Shown one piece after another: positions 8,630-15,216 of a stretch of DNA of 19,644 nt (position 1 is the first letter of the stretch; each line of letters opens with the position of its first letter). The DNA comes from Chloroflexota bacterium (GTDB lineage: Bacteria > Chloroflexota > Anaerolineae > UBA1429), in NCBI GenBank assembly GCA_012515695.1, contig JAAYXX010000139.1, positions 1 to 19,644 of the forward strand. The letters are read 5' to 3'. The position numbers and the translations under genes were made by a program. A model generated the notes under the pieces. That model saw only the letters and a program-made list of their open reading frames with translations. It did not search any database and was not told where the DNA came from.

Positions 8630-9331
8630 GTGGACGTTTCAGTGATTCTGCCAACCTATACCGAGCGTAACAATATCGTCCCATTGATCGAGGCCATTCA
8701 GCACGAGTTGAACGGGGCAGGGATCACCCACGAAGTGATCGTAGTGGACGACAACTCGCCAGACGGGACGGCCCAGGTGGTGCGCGACCGATTCGGGCAA
8801 GACGAGGCGGTGCGTCTGTTCGTCCGTACAGAGGAGCGGGGCCTGGCGACGGCCATCGCCTTTGGGATTCATCAGGCGAAGGGGGAGTGCGTGGCGGTCA
8901 TGGATACCGACTTTAACCACGACCCGGCCATGCTGCCGCAGATGGTCAAGTTCCTGGAATACTATGACATCGTCATCGGATCGCGCTTTGTGATGGGCGG
9001 CGGGATGGAAGAGCTGTGGCGCTACTATGCCAGCTTTATATACAGCTTTTTTGTGCGCATCGTGCTTCGCACCCAGATTCAAGATAACCTGTGCGGGTTC
9101 TTTACCATTCGCCGCGAAAAGTTGCTTTCGATGGACATAGACCGCATTTTCCACGGGTACGGCGAGTATTTCATGCATTTCTTGTTCCTGGCCTGGAAAA
9201 AGAACTACAAGATGCTCGAAGTGCCTACGTTCTACCGCCTGCGGATGCACGGCCAGAGCAAGTCTCGCTTTTTCCGCATGTTGTATGATTATACCCTGAC
9301 GGCTTTGCATGTGCGTCTGGGGAAGCGTTAG
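8630..9331 (+). CDS. GT2 glycosyltransferase, polyprenol-phosphate-mannose synthase (DPM1)-like, 233 aa
   Basis: This is a short GT-A enzyme without the C-terminal membrane anchor. It starts with SVILPTYTERNN, then VVDDNSPDGT (about 38-47), the nucleotide-sugar-binding signature of DPM1-type enzymes. The metal-binding motif is MDTDFNHDP, with D92 and D94, and is followed by IGSRFVMGGG and CGFFTIRREKL. Family knowledge: such enzymes transfer mannose (sometimes glucose) from the GDP or UDP sugar to polyprenyl phosphate on the cytoplasmic face. It differs from the next gene in having NHDP in place of SHHP and RLRMHGQSKS in place of the HNRRLGSSKIS tail, so its sugar or lipid specificity may differ. 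It starts at GTG, 43 nt after the YfhO-like gene, and probably works with the GT-C enzymes around it by supplying their donor. Confidence 0.88.
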   Translation: MDVSVILPTYTERNNIVPLIEAIQHELNGAGITHEVIVVDDNSPDGTAQVVRDRFGQDEAVRLFVRTEERGLATAIAFGIHQAKGECVAVMDTDFNHDPAMLPQMVKFLEYYDIVIGSRFVMGGGMEELWRYYASFIYSFFVRIVLRTQIQDNLCGFFTIRREKLLSMDIDRIFHGYGEYFMHFLFLAWKKNYKMLEVPTFYRLRMHGQSKSRFFRMLYDYTLTALHVRLGKR

Positions 9332-9344
9332 GAGATTATCGGTT

Positions 9345-10121
9345 ATGGCTAGCGATTTGCCCACCGTCGCGGCACTGGTCATCGTGCCCACCTATAACGA
9401 AGCAGAGAATATCCAGCAACTGGTCAAGCAGATTCTGGAGCAACCTGTACCCCTGCATGTGCTGATCGTAGATGACAACTCGCCAGACGGAACGGGCAAG
9501 TTGGCTGACGCGCTATCCGCTCAGGATCCGCGTGTGCAGGTGATCCACCGCCCCGGCAAGATGGGGCTGGGCACGGCCTATCTGGTCGGTTTCCGCCGCG
9601 CCTTGCAGGAGGGGTACGAGTGCGCCATCACGATGGACGCGGATTTTTCGCATCATCCCTATTACCTGCCCAAGCTGTTGGCGATCATGCGGGATTGTGA
9701 TGTTGCCATCGGGTCGCGCTATGTCAAGGGGGGCGGGACGACGGGGTGGCCGCTGCCGCGCAAGCTGCTCAGTCGAGGGGCCAACTCTTTTGCCAAGTTT
9801 GTGCTGCGGCTGAAAACGCACGACTGCACCGCCGGGTTCCGCTGCTACAAGGCGGATGTGTTGCGGCAGATCGACCTGGACACCATTTTCTCCAGCGGCT
9901 ATTCGTTCCTGGTGGAGATGGTCACGCGCTGCCAGCGACGAGGGTTTGTCATCGGTGAAATCCCCATCATCTTTCACAACCGGCGGCTGGGAAGCTCAAA
10001 AATCTCGCGAGTAGAGATCGTCAAGTCGGTATACACCATCTTTCGGCTGCGTTTTTCTCGCCTGCCCTGGGAACGCTGGCGGAGCATGTATCACAAGCAT
10101 GTCACCAATGGCTATCAATAG
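9345..10121 (+). CDS. Polyprenol monophosphomannose synthase-like GT2 enzyme, 258 aa
   Basis: This is a textbook DPM1-type sequence. Signatures in order are IVPTYNEAENI (about 13-23), VDDNSPDGTGKLAD, GKMGLGTAYLVGF, MDADFSHHP (D98 and D100), IGSRYVKGGGTTGWP, CTAGFRCYK, GYSFLVEM, and the tail motif HNRRLGSSKIS (about 211-221). It makes polyprenyl-phosphate-mannose from GDP-mannose in known relatives such as actinobacterial Ppm1 domains. There is no transmembrane segment at the C-terminus, so it should be a soluble or peripherally attached cytoplasmic enzyme. I chose the ATG at 9345 over an ATG at 9309. The later start lies 13 nt after the previous stop, has GGAG upstream, and avoids overlapping the preceding gene. 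It is a tandem, diverged paralogue of its upstream neighbour. Confidence 0.92.
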   Translation: MASDLPTVAALVIVPTYNEAENIQQLVKQILEQPVPLHVLIVDDNSPDGTGKLADALSAQDPRVQVIHRPGKMGLGTAYLVGFRRALQEGYECAITMDADFSHHPYYLPKLLAIMRDCDVAIGSRYVKGGGTTGWPLPRKLLSRGANSFAKFVLRLKTHDCTAGFRCYKADVLRQIDLDTIFSSGYSFLVEMVTRCQRRGFVIGEIPIIFHNRRLGSSKISRVEIVKSVYTIFRLRFSRLPWERWRSMYHKHVTNGYQ

Positions 10122-10153
10122 GCAGAGCGCTGCAACGTTACGGCAGGGGTAGA

Positions 10154-10918
10154 ATGATGGGTGAACCCAGAATCATAATCATCATGCCAGCGCACAACGA
10201 GGCGCAAAACCTGCCAGCCGTGTTTGATGAACTGCGGCTGGCCGTGCCGGGCGTGGATGTTGTGCTGATTGACGACTATTCGTCGGATGACACGGCGGAG
10301 GTAGCGGCCCGCCTGGGGGCGCACGTGGTGAGCCTGCCCTGCAACCTGGGCTATGGCGGGGCGGTGCAGACCGGCTTTAAATTCGCCGTAGAGCGGGGCT
10401 ATGACTATGGCGTTATGCTGGACGCCGACGGGCAGCACGACCCGGCGTGCATTCCGGCCCTGCTAGAGCCGGTGGTGCAGGGCAAGGCAGACGTCGCCAT
10501 TGGCTCGCGTTTTTTGGGGAGCATGGACTATAAGACGACCTGGTCCAAGCGCGCGGGTATGCGCGTGTTTGCCGCCGTCGTGACCCGCTTTGCCCATCGC
10601 CCGGTGACGGACCCCACATCCGGCTTTCAGGCGCTCAACCGGGACGTGCTCGAGTTCTTTGCGCGTGACAACTATCCCTCAGACTACCCGGACGCGGACA
10701 CCTTGCTGCTGCTGAACTATGCCGGGTTCCGAGCGGTCGAGGTGCCTGTGCGCATGCGCGGGCGGATCGCCGGGCTTTCGATGCACCGCAGTTGGAAGAT
10801 ATTCTACTATATTTTCAAGGTGTTTCTGTCCATCTTTATCGTGCTGCTCCGGCAAAAGACGCGTGGCAACGCGCATCGCAAGCCGGGAAAGCCTGTCGTT
10901 GCCTCGACGCCCAAGTGA
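10154..10918 (+). CDS. GT2 glycosyltransferase with C-terminal membrane-associated helix, 254 aa
   Basis: The GT-A signatures are IIIIMPAHNEAQNL (about 7-20), LIDDYSSDDT (about 38-47), the metal-binding block MLDADGQHDP (about 88-97), IGSRFLG and DPTSGFQALNR. After the catalytic domain comes GLSMHRSWKIFYYIFKV, then a strongly hydrophobic stretch (LSIFIVLL, about 224-232) ending in a basic tail, which probably anchors it to the membrane. This type of GT2 enzyme with a GLSMHRS motif is commonly encoded beside a DUF2304 membrane protein, and such a protein is found here about 2.2 kb downstream. It probably loads a sugar onto a polyprenyl phosphate, but its specificity is unknown. Two adjacent ATGs (10154 and 10157) could both serve as start. 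The AGGGGT site at 10145-10150 fits the second slightly better. Confidence 0.87.
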   Translation: MMGEPRIIIIMPAHNEAQNLPAVFDELRLAVPGVDVVLIDDYSSDDTAEVAARLGAHVVSLPCNLGYGGAVQTGFKFAVERGYDYGVMLDADGQHDPACIPALLEPVVQGKADVAIGSRFLGSMDYKTTWSKRAGMRVFAAVVTRFAHRPVTDPTSGFQALNRDVLEFFARDNYPSDYPDADTLLLLNYAGFRAVEVPVRMRGRIAGLSMHRSWKIFYYIFKVFLSIFIVLLRQKTRGNAHRKPGKPVVASTPK

Positions 10919-10926
10919 GTGTGCAA

Positions 10927-11793
10927 ATGCTGAACGCCCTATCCATTGACCTGGAAGATTGGTTCCACGCGGAACTGGTGCGTCCGCATGCGGGCGACGC
11001 GCCAGAGCGCCGGGTGGAGCAGGCTGTCCAGCCGATGCTGGCGCTGTTGGATCGCTTTGGCGTGCGGGCCACTTTTTTCGTGGTGGGGGATGTGGTGCGC
11101 CACCACCCGGAACTGGTGCGGCGGATCTATCAGGCCGGGCACGAAATCGGCTGTCATGGCTGGAGCCATCGCCCGCTGTGGGCGCTGGGGCCAGAGGGTT
11201 TTGCCGCCGAGTTGGCCGAGTTTGACCGAGACATAGCGGGTGTCGTCCCACTGGATGAAATCATCGGATTTCGCGCCCCGACCTTTTCGCTGGATGGGCG
11301 CACGGCGTGGGGGATTGACCTGTTGCGGCGGCACGGCTTCCGCTACGATTCGAGCATCTTTCCGGTACGCAATTATCTCTATGGTGTGGATGGCGCGCCC
11401 GATGGCCCCTATTGCCCGACGAGCGCCGAATTGACCACGGACCACGCCGCGGGGGGGCTGATCGAGTTCCCCATGACCGCCTGCCGCGTGGCCGGGCTGC
11501 GGGTTCCCGTGTCGGGCGGGTTCTACCTGCGGGCCTTTCCCCTGGCGGTGCTGCGGCGGCTGTTGGCGCGGGTGAACGCAAGCGGGCAGCCGATTGTGTT
11601 GTACGTGCATCCGTGGGAAGGGGACGCGGGCACGCCGCGCCTCAAGCAGCTATCGCCGATGACGCGGTTCATCACCTACTATAATCTGGCGGGCACGTTG
11701 AAAAAGCTGGAAGCGCTGTTGCAGGGCTTTAACTTGGCGCCGCTGCGCGATGTGCTTCAGCTTCAGGATGCCCGGAGGATGCCTTGCCCATGA
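10927..11793 (+). CDS. XrtA-type polysaccharide deacetylase (NodB-like with DUF3473-like tail), 288 aa
   Basis: The protein opens with MLNALSIDLEDWFHAEL, the form typical of deacetylases of PEP-CTERM/exosortase loci. D8 and E10 sit at the catalytic base position. The metal-binding histidines are in the segment EIGCHGWSHRPL (H77 and H81), followed by the FRAPTFSLDGR motif (about 115-125) and YDSSIFP. The C-terminal region has GGFYLRAFP, LYVHPWEGD and RFITYYNL, as in DUF3473. The enzyme removes N-acetyl groups from a polysaccharide or lipid-linked amino sugar, using a divalent metal. No signal peptide is visible. The upstream GTGs at 10915 and 10921 are also possible starts, the first giving a 4-nt overlap with the previous stop. 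I chose the ATG at 10927 because it matches the family N-terminus. No exosortase or PEP-CTERM protein is in the window. Confidence 0.88.
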   Translation: MLNALSIDLEDWFHAELVRPHAGDAPERRVEQAVQPMLALLDRFGVRATFFVVGDVVRHHPELVRRIYQAGHEIGCHGWSHRPLWALGPEGFAAELAEFDRDIAGVVPLDEIIGFRAPTFSLDGRTAWGIDLLRRHGFRYDSSIFPVRNYLYGVDGAPDGPYCPTSAELTTDHAAGGLIEFPMTACRVAGLRVPVSGGFYLRAFPLAVLRRLLARVNASGQPIVLYVHPWEGDAGTPRLKQLSPMTRFITYYNLAGTLKKLEALLQGFNLAPLRDVLQLQDARRMPCP

Positions 11794-13094
11794 GCGCACA
11801 ACCTTCTCCTGTGCTGGAGCGCGTGAAAAAGCAGGCTGCGCGCTGGCAGTGGGTGGTGGTGGGCCTGCTGGTGGTGCTGCTGGCGGTAGACATGGCGCGG
11901 GTGTGGCGGATCACCAACCACCATGACCTGGATGTGTTTGTGCTGGCGGCTCAACGGCTGGTGGCGGGGGAGGACATTTTCGCCGACGCCGGGCCATTCC
12001 AAGAGCTGATCGAGTCGGGCACGTTCAGTATGCGCGACGAGACGGTGGTCTGGCCGTATATGTACGCCCCCTTGATCGCGATGCTGTTCGTGCCCTCGCT
12101 GGCGCTGCCTTACCCGGTGGTGCAGGCGCTTTGGTGGGCGTTCAACCTGGCGGCCTTGCTGGGCGGAACCTGGCTATGCCTGCGGGCGACGGGGCGAGTT
12201 TCGCCCACGCTGGTGATCGTGGCGCTGGTGATGCTGTACCGGTTCGACCCGGCCATCGTCACGTTGCGGCTGGGGCAAATCGAATTGGCCCAATTTCTGT
12301 TGCTGGCCCTGACGCTGTACGCCCTGAGCCGGGGACAGGAACAGTGGGCAGGGATCGCCCTGGGACTGGCGACTGGCTTGAAATTCTTCCCCGGCGCGCT
12401 GATCGCCCTGTTGGTGTGGCGGCGACGCTGGCGCGCGGCGGCCTGGGCCATCGGGTCGGCGCTGGTGTTTGTCGTCGGGTCGTTTGCCGTGATGGGGTTG
12501 GACGCGCTTCCGCGTTACATGAGCTATACGGCGGTCTATGGGCTGGGGGGCGCGTTCGCGGCTTTTCCGTACAACCAGTCATTCAACGGCTTTTTCAGCC
12601 GGAACCTGATTCGCAACGTGTTCACCGCCACGCTCAAAGGGGTGCATTTGCCGGGGCTGGCGCGGGCGCTCACGTTGGCGGCGGACGGGGTGGTCGTTTT
12701 GGTGAGCGCGGCGCTCACGTGGCATCGCCGGGGGTGGCCGCAGGAGGCTGCGCCGGAGGACCAGCGCCGCTTTCGGGTCGAGTTTGCGCTGGCGGTGGCG
12801 GCTCTGCTGTTGGTGTTGCCCCACGCGCAGGTGTATTCCTTTGTGTGGGCCATGCTGCCGCTAACCGTCCTGGTGGCCGAGATGCTGGCCCAGCCCAAGA
12901 CGCGCTGGTGGCAGTGGGCGCTGCTGGTCGGCAGCTATCTGCTGATGGGGCGGCAATATCAACTCTTCCGGCCCGGCCTGACTCGTTTTGTGCAATCCCA
13001 TTACTTGTTCGGCGCGTTGCTGCTGTGGGGCACGCTGGCCCTGACCCTGTTCCGCCAGCGCAGGGCGGACGCTGCTGGCGCGCAGGCACGCTAG
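11790..13094 (+). CDS. GT87-family (DUF2029, PimE-like) membrane mannosyltransferase, 434 aa
   Basis: This polytopic protein starts with a helix at about 21-37, followed by an outer loop with HHDLDVFVLAAQRL (D46 and D48). GT87 enzymes carry their catalytic Asp in this loop. Other family marks are YMYAPLIAMLFVP (about 90-102), LGQIELAQFLLLAL (about 161-174), GLATGLKFFPG (about 192-202) and the NQSFNGFFSRN motif (about 262-272), which is typical of DUF2029. About ten helices are visible. PimE, the best-known member, adds an alpha-1,2-mannose from polyprenyl-phosphate-mannose to a lipid-linked glycan outside the membrane, which fits the DPM1-like genes upstream. The ATG at 11790 overlaps the deacetylase stop (ATGA), with CGGAGG about 11 nt upstream. 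An alternative TTG at 11784 is less likely. The acceptor is unknown. Confidence 0.88.
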   Translation: MSAQPSPVLERVKKQAARWQWVVVGLLVVLLAVDMARVWRITNHHDLDVFVLAAQRLVAGEDIFADAGPFQELIESGTFSMRDETVVWPYMYAPLIAMLFVPSLALPYPVVQALWWAFNLAALLGGTWLCLRATGRVSPTLVIVALVMLYRFDPAIVTLRLGQIELAQFLLLALTLYALSRGQEQWAGIALGLATGLKFFPGALIALLVWRRRWRAAAWAIGSALVFVVGSFAVMGLDALPRYMSYTAVYGLGGAFAAFPYNQSFNGFFSRNLIRNVFTATLKGVHLPGLARALTLAADGVVVLVSAALTWHRRGWPQEAAPEDQRRFRVEFALAVAALLLVLPHAQVYSFVWAMLPLTVLVAEMLAQPKTRWWQWALLVGSYLLMGRQYQLFRPGLTRFVQSHYLFGALLLWGTLALTLFRQRRADAAGAQAR

Positions 13095-13096
13095 CC

Positions 13097-13111
13097 AAGG
13101 GCCTGGCCCTT
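13097..13111 (+). terminator. Short inverted repeat followed by a T-run; weak attenuator or terminator candidate
   Basis: AAGGGCC-T-GGCCCTT is a perfect 7-bp inverted repeat just after the GT87 stop. In RNA the realistic form is a 5-bp stem with a 5-nt loop. The run of Ts to 13113 is only four long, and two of them are inside the stem. It is too weak to call a real terminator with confidence. The next ribosome site starts 7 nt later, so transcription probably continues. Confidence 0.2.
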
Positions 13112-13128
13112 TTCGGTGGGAGGTTTCC

Positions 13129-13518
13129 ATGTCTCTGCGGGCACGTCTGTTCTTTATCGCGGTGGGTATCGCGATTTTGCTGTTCGTCATCAATCTGGTG
13201 CGCACCAGGCGGCTCAAGGAAGAGTATGCTCTGCTCTGGCTAGTCATGGCCGGAGGGCTGGTCATCTCGCCGCTGTTCACCGACGTGGTAGAGGTGATCT
13301 CGTATGCTGTGGGCATTGACTATCCGCCCGCGTTGCTGTTTGTGATGGTTCTGGCGATTAGCTTTGGCATTATCGTGCACTTTTCCGTGACCATCTCGCG
13401 CTTTAGTGACCAGATCAAGACGCTCAGCCAGGACCTGGCGCTGACTCGCAAGCGCGTGCAGGAATTGGAAGAGCGGGCGAGCGGTGGGCCGTCGAGCGAT
13501 AGCCGGGATAAAGCGTGA
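13129..13518 (+). CDS. DUF2304 small membrane protein, 129 aa
   Basis: Three hydrophobic segments are visible: LFFIAVGIAILLFVINLV (about 7-24), ALLWLVMAGGLVISPLF (about 34-50) and ALLFVMVLAISFGIIVHF (about 68-85). Between the first two is the conserved RTRRLKEEYALLWL motif. After the last helix comes a predicted coiled coil (RFSDQIKTLSQDLALTRKRVQELE, about 91-114), then a polar tail. This arrangement defines DUF2304 proteins, which are usually encoded beside a GT2 glycosyltransferase and probably dock or regulate it. Here the likely partner is the GT2 enzyme at 10154-10918, separated by the deacetylase and GT87 genes. The start is clear, with GGGAGG (13118-13123) five bases before the ATG. 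The biochemical role of the family is not established. Confidence 0.85.
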   Translation: MSLRARLFFIAVGIAILLFVINLVRTRRLKEEYALLWLVMAGGLVISPLFTDVVEVISYAVGIDYPPALLFVMVLAISFGIIVHFSVTISRFSDQIKTLSQDLALTRKRVQELEERASGGPSSDSRDKA

Positions 13519-13549
13519 GAAGCGTGCATGATGGATAGGGGTAGACAGA

Positions 13550-15208
13550 ATGAAGGCTGAAACGTCGTTGCGCCGCGAATACCTCTGGTTGCTGCTGGTC
13601 GTTGTGGGAGCGTTGATCTTGCGGACCGGCCTCGCCAGCATGGACCGGGTGGTCCGCTGGGACGAGCCGGACTATCTCTCCCTGGGCCGCAATCTGTTGA
13701 CGGGCAAGGGCTACACGGTGAGCGGAGTATCCGAATTGCATTATACCCCGCTGGTTCCCATCCTGGTCGGGTCCATTTACGTGCTGACAGGCGACCCCGA
13801 ACTGGGGAGCGCCTTTTGGTATGTGCTGTTGGGCGCGCTGGTGCTCGTGCCGATCTATTTTACGGTGCGGCGGCTGTACGGCAGCCGCATCGCCCTGCTG
13901 GCCATCGTGCTGCTGGCCATTTTCCCTGGGCTGAGTTCGGCGGTGTTGTATTGGGGCACGATGACCGAGCCGGTGTTCATCTTTTGGCTGTTCTGCGGCC
14001 TGTGGGCGCTCTCGGTGGCGCTGGATGATGGCAAGGTGTGGGCCTATGCCCTGGGCGGCATCTGCATAGGGCTGGCTTATCTCTCGCGGCCCGAAGGGCT
14101 GGTATGGCTGGGGTCGTTCCTGGTGCTGTTCCTGCTGGTCTGGATTGGGCGGCGGCAGCTCTGGCGGTGGCGGACGCTGGCGTCGTTGGTGGCTTATCTG
14201 GTTGCGTTTGCGCTGGTGGCTGCGCCTTATGTGCTGTTTGTCCATAGCGAGACGGGCAAATGGATGGCGACGGGCAAGTTGAGCATTACCTATGACATCG
14301 GCGAGGCGGTGTTGGAAGACGACCCGGTGTTATATGACAAGGTGACGGCCAGTCTGGACAGCGAAACCGGCGAGGTGTTGTGGTGGTCGAGCAACCGCTT
14401 TGAGCGCAGCATACTGGACGTGCTGCTGGAAGATCCACGGGGTTTTCTGGTGCGTATGTGGCGCAATTTAAAGTGGATGAAGGCGGTGATTTTCTCCTCG
14501 CGCATATTCCCCATGTTCCTGCTGGCCCCTGTCGTTTTGGGGTGGTTCCGCGAGCCGTGGAACCGCCGTCGCCTGGAGCGCGAGGCGTTGTTGTGGTTCA
14601 GCGCGCTGCCGGTGCTGTCTTTCCTGCCGTTCCATGTGGAGGTGCGCTTTTTCTCGCCCGTCTTCCCGGTGCTGGTGATTTGGGCGGCGGCGGGCCTGTG
14701 GGGGGCGGCCTCGTGGCTGGCGGAGACATTGGGGCACTGGCGGCTGGATGCAGCACCCGACCCGGATGAAAAACGCTGGCCGTTGGCTCGCTGGCACACG
14801 CTTGCGCTGACCGTGTTGGTGGTGGGGCTGGCCGGGTATTGGGGGGTCATACATGTGCGCACCGTGCAGCAAGGCGTGGCGGACATGGCTTTCGCGCACG
14901 AGGCGGCGGGCCGCTGGCTGCGGGAGAACGCCCCGGCAGACGCCAGAATCATGACCCGCGACCTGGCCGTTGCGCTGTACGCCGAGCGGGGCTTTGTGCC
15001 GTCGCCTCGTGCCGAGTATGACGCCTATCTGGATTACGCCCGGCGCAAGGGCGCAGCCTACCTGGTGGTAGACGAGCACGAGCTGCGGGTGTTGCGGCCC
15101 CATCTGGCCTTTTTACTGAATGATACCAACCCGCCGCCCGAACTCTTGCCGCTATTTGCTGCCGTGGATGGGCGCGGGCGCACCATTGTTTACCAGATCA
15201 AAAATTGA
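13550..15208 (+). CDS. GT39-like membrane glycosyltransferase, 552 aa (tandem paralogue 1)
   Basis: The first helix (about 11-28) leads into VVRWDEPDYLSLGRNLL, where D38-E39 is the expected catalytic pair. It is followed by TGKGYTVSGVSELHYTPLVP and YVLTGD. Further marks are the YWGTMTEPVFIFWLF helix and LGGICIGLAYLSRPEG. A large outer loop contains ITYDIGEAVLEDDPVLYDK. The C-terminal soluble tail has APADARIMTRDLAVALY and YARRKGAAYLVVDEHEL. All these elements recur in the same order in the next gene, so the two are tandem paralogues. The protein probably transfers a sugar from polyprenyl phosphate to an extracellular or lipid-linked acceptor, but neither is known. The ATG has ATAGGGG about 8 nt upstream, and the gap to the DUF2304 gene is 31 nt. 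Confidence 0.87.
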   Translation: MKAETSLRREYLWLLLVVVGALILRTGLASMDRVVRWDEPDYLSLGRNLLTGKGYTVSGVSELHYTPLVPILVGSIYVLTGDPELGSAFWYVLLGALVLVPIYFTVRRLYGSRIALLAIVLLAIFPGLSSAVLYWGTMTEPVFIFWLFCGLWALSVALDDGKVWAYALGGICIGLAYLSRPEGLVWLGSFLVLFLLVWIGRRQLWRWRTLASLVAYLVAFALVAAPYVLFVHSETGKWMATGKLSITYDIGEAVLEDDPVLYDKVTASLDSETGEVLWWSSNRFERSILDVLLEDPRGFLVRMWRNLKWMKAVIFSSRIFPMFLLAPVVLGWFREPWNRRRLEREALLWFSALPVLSFLPFHVEVRFFSPVFPVLVIWAAAGLWGAASWLAETLGHWRLDAAPDPDEKRWPLARWHTLALTVLVVGLAGYWGVIHVRTVQQGVADMAFAHEAAGRWLRENAPADARIMTRDLAVALYAERGFVPSPRAEYDAYLDYARRKGAAYLVVDEHELRVLRPHLAFLLNDTNPPPELLPLFAAVDGRGRTIVYQIKN

Positions 15209-15216
15209 GGTCGCCA

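Noticed and set aside
10792..10926. Extension of the deacetylase upstream into the GT2 gene
   Set aside because: The extra residues are an out-of-frame reading of the GT2 C-terminus. The deacetylase family begins near LNALSIDLEDW, which fits the ATG at 10927 or the near GTGs at 10915 and 10921.
13528..13549. Alternative ATGs before the first tandem GT39-like gene
   Set aside because: The ATGs at 13528 and 13531 are out of frame with the gene. The ATG at 13550 has a suitable ATAGGGG element upstream.
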